From positions 79,655,816-79,719,815 of the forward strand of contig CM072801.1 in assembly GCA_037013495.1 (NCBI GenBank): a stretch of DNA of 64,000 nt, in the 5' to 3' direction. Source of the stretch: Hippophae tibetana. Lineage: Eukaryota; Streptophyta; Magnoliopsida; Rosales; Elaeagnaceae. Positions 63,501-64,000 of the stretch are shown here, piece by piece (positions within the stretch are counted from its first letter, which is position 1; each line of letters opens with the position of its first letter). The notes below the pieces were generated by a model. The model was not told where the DNA came from, did no database searches, and was given only the letters and a program-made list of their open reading frames with translations. Position numbers and translations under genes: made by a program.

Positions 63501-64000
63501 TTCATGCATCCAAACGATTATTATAATAAATCAAATCGAAGCTCGTTTCGATTACTACAAAGACAACCTAGCATGATTTGATTTCTCCTTGTGTCTGAAC
63601 CCAAGTTTATTTCTTTACCCTATTTACATACGTCCAAAAGTTTGGTCGTATCATATGGACATGTTTTTGGTTCCTGTTCCTCAGGCTTCAATTACGATCA
63701 TCTTAACCACATTCATGGTCTTTCAATCGTTCCTATTTGTGGGAGTTCATATAGTCCGAGGTTCTTCGCCTAAAGGATATAAGTCACATGGAATCATAGC
63801 CATGGTTTCTGAAAATAGGTTCTCTACATGCTTATATCCGTTTTCTAATGTTATATTTTTACAAAACATTATTATTTGATTGTTTATTGTATTTTTGATT
63901 CATAAATCACTCAAAATAGAAGGAATTTTCACCCTAAAGTCTTCCATTTTCTTTAAATATTTTTGTCGTTGCTTTTGTCATTGGATTTATTTTCGCATTT
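57550..64000 (+). repeat. Trimer HOR region, 1,959-bp period (units 91-100)
   Basis: Starts 57550, 58203, 58856; 59509, 60162, 60815; 61468, 62121, 62774; 63427 (partial, 574 bp). Units 91 and 94 share gtgtgtgaac. Units 92 and 95 share gcttcgaa, cctgttcctcag, ataggtcctctac and attggattg. Units 93, 96 and 99 follow aaaaaacatgagag and read gaacgcaag and agtcatttgg. Units 97 and 100 share gtccaaaag, catggtctttc and tagtccgagg. The period is constant, but the first two trimers differ in content from the third. Confidence 0.86.

Larger units (their letters stand above)
1..64000 (+). repeat. Satellite DNA array, 653-bp monomer, 99 full units plus one partial
   Basis: The same ~653-bp sequence recurs head to tail across the whole window with no unrelated DNA between copies. 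I set unit 1 to begin at base 1 (agttgttgcaattcactg) and followed that motif. Starts fall at 1, 654, 1307, 1960, 2613, 3061, 3714 and so on up to 63427. Lengths are 653 bp except units 5 (448), 34, 37, 42, 55 and 72 (447 each), 8, 84 and 86 (652), 10 (654), 74 and 89 (661). Summing these reproduces the start of unit 100 exactly, so no hidden insertion remains. All units have the same orientation. HindIII (AAGCTT, unit offset 49-54), NcoI (374-379) and EcoRI (581-586) sites recur and would give a ~653-bp ladder on digestion. Known for such arrays: heterochromatic, usually centromeric or subtelomeric. The family itself is not one I recognise by name. Confidence 0.98.

Noticed and set aside
1..64000. 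CRISPR array
   Set aside because: Repeats are 653 bp and contiguous with no unique spacers, and no cas-like coding sequence is present.
1..64000. Ribosomal DNA, 5S clusters or tandem tRNA genes as an explanation for the tandem array
   Set aside because: No segment of the monomer resembles rRNA, and no cloverleaf or internal promoter boxes could be found; ggttcttcgcc is not a B box.
1..64000. Tandem LTR retroelement or helitron-derived array
   Set aside because: No primer-binding site, polypurine tract, terminal inverted repeats, target-site duplications or transposase/reverse transcriptase reading frame is visible in the monomer.

Overview
The whole 64,000-base window is one uninterrupted satellite-DNA array. 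A monomer of 653 bp is repeated head to tail, all in the same direction: 99 complete units plus a 574-bp partial unit at the right edge. I find no protein-coding gene, RNA gene, transposon, CRISPR array or single-copy sequence. Unit starts fall on a near-perfect 653-bp grid. The only length exceptions are six truncated units of 447-448 bp, two of 661 bp, three of 652 bp and one of 654 bp; with these the arithmetic closes exactly over the 64 kb. The monomer is AT-rich (five 60-base lines of unit 1 that I counted gave 27, 27, 30, 33 and 43% G+C). Its last ~120 bp are strongly T-skewed on the + strand, and short A/T tracts lie around the unit junction. This is the signature of eukaryotic constitutive heterochromatin (centromeric, pericentromeric, subtelomeric or B-chromosomal). 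A plant is my best guess, from the length and AT-richness of the monomer and an uncertain resemblance of part of it to plant satellites, but the sequence does not prove it.

The monomers fall into recognisable subtypes, defined by linked substitutions and lettered here A, B, C, A', D, D', E, F, G, H, I, J, K, L and S (S carries a 206-bp internal deletion). They are arranged as nested higher-order repeats (HORs), not at random. One long order, approximately E-(L-K)-S-H-G-I-J-F-A-B-C-A'-D-E, can be followed about four times, each pass locally expanded at a different place. Pass 1 (1,960-21,344) amplifies the 5-unit, 3,265-bp HOR A-B-C-A'-D. Pass 2 (21,345-33,133) doubles the 5-unit, 3,059-bp block L-K-S-H-G. 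Pass 3 (33,134-44,681) amplifies the 4-unit, 2,612-bp HOR F-A-B-C. Pass 4 (44,682-52,972) carries E-S-H-G-E-J-F-A-B-C followed by mixed units. From 52,973 to the end the long order gives way to short local multimers: a 1,305-bp dimer and then 1,959-bp trimers.

The array also records its own recombination history. Several monomers are hybrids with the left part of one subtype and the right part of another (units at 16,121, 24,198, 32,481 and 44,029; three-part mosaics at 26,157 and 29,869), and most sit where units have been gained or lost. This fits in-register unequal crossover and gene conversion as the engine of array growth. The most interesting signal is this hierarchical, locally re-amplified organisation, together with one deletion allele (S) present in three different flanking haplotypes. 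Short + strand open frames recur in most monomers, but they behave as by-products of the repeat and are not annotated as genes.
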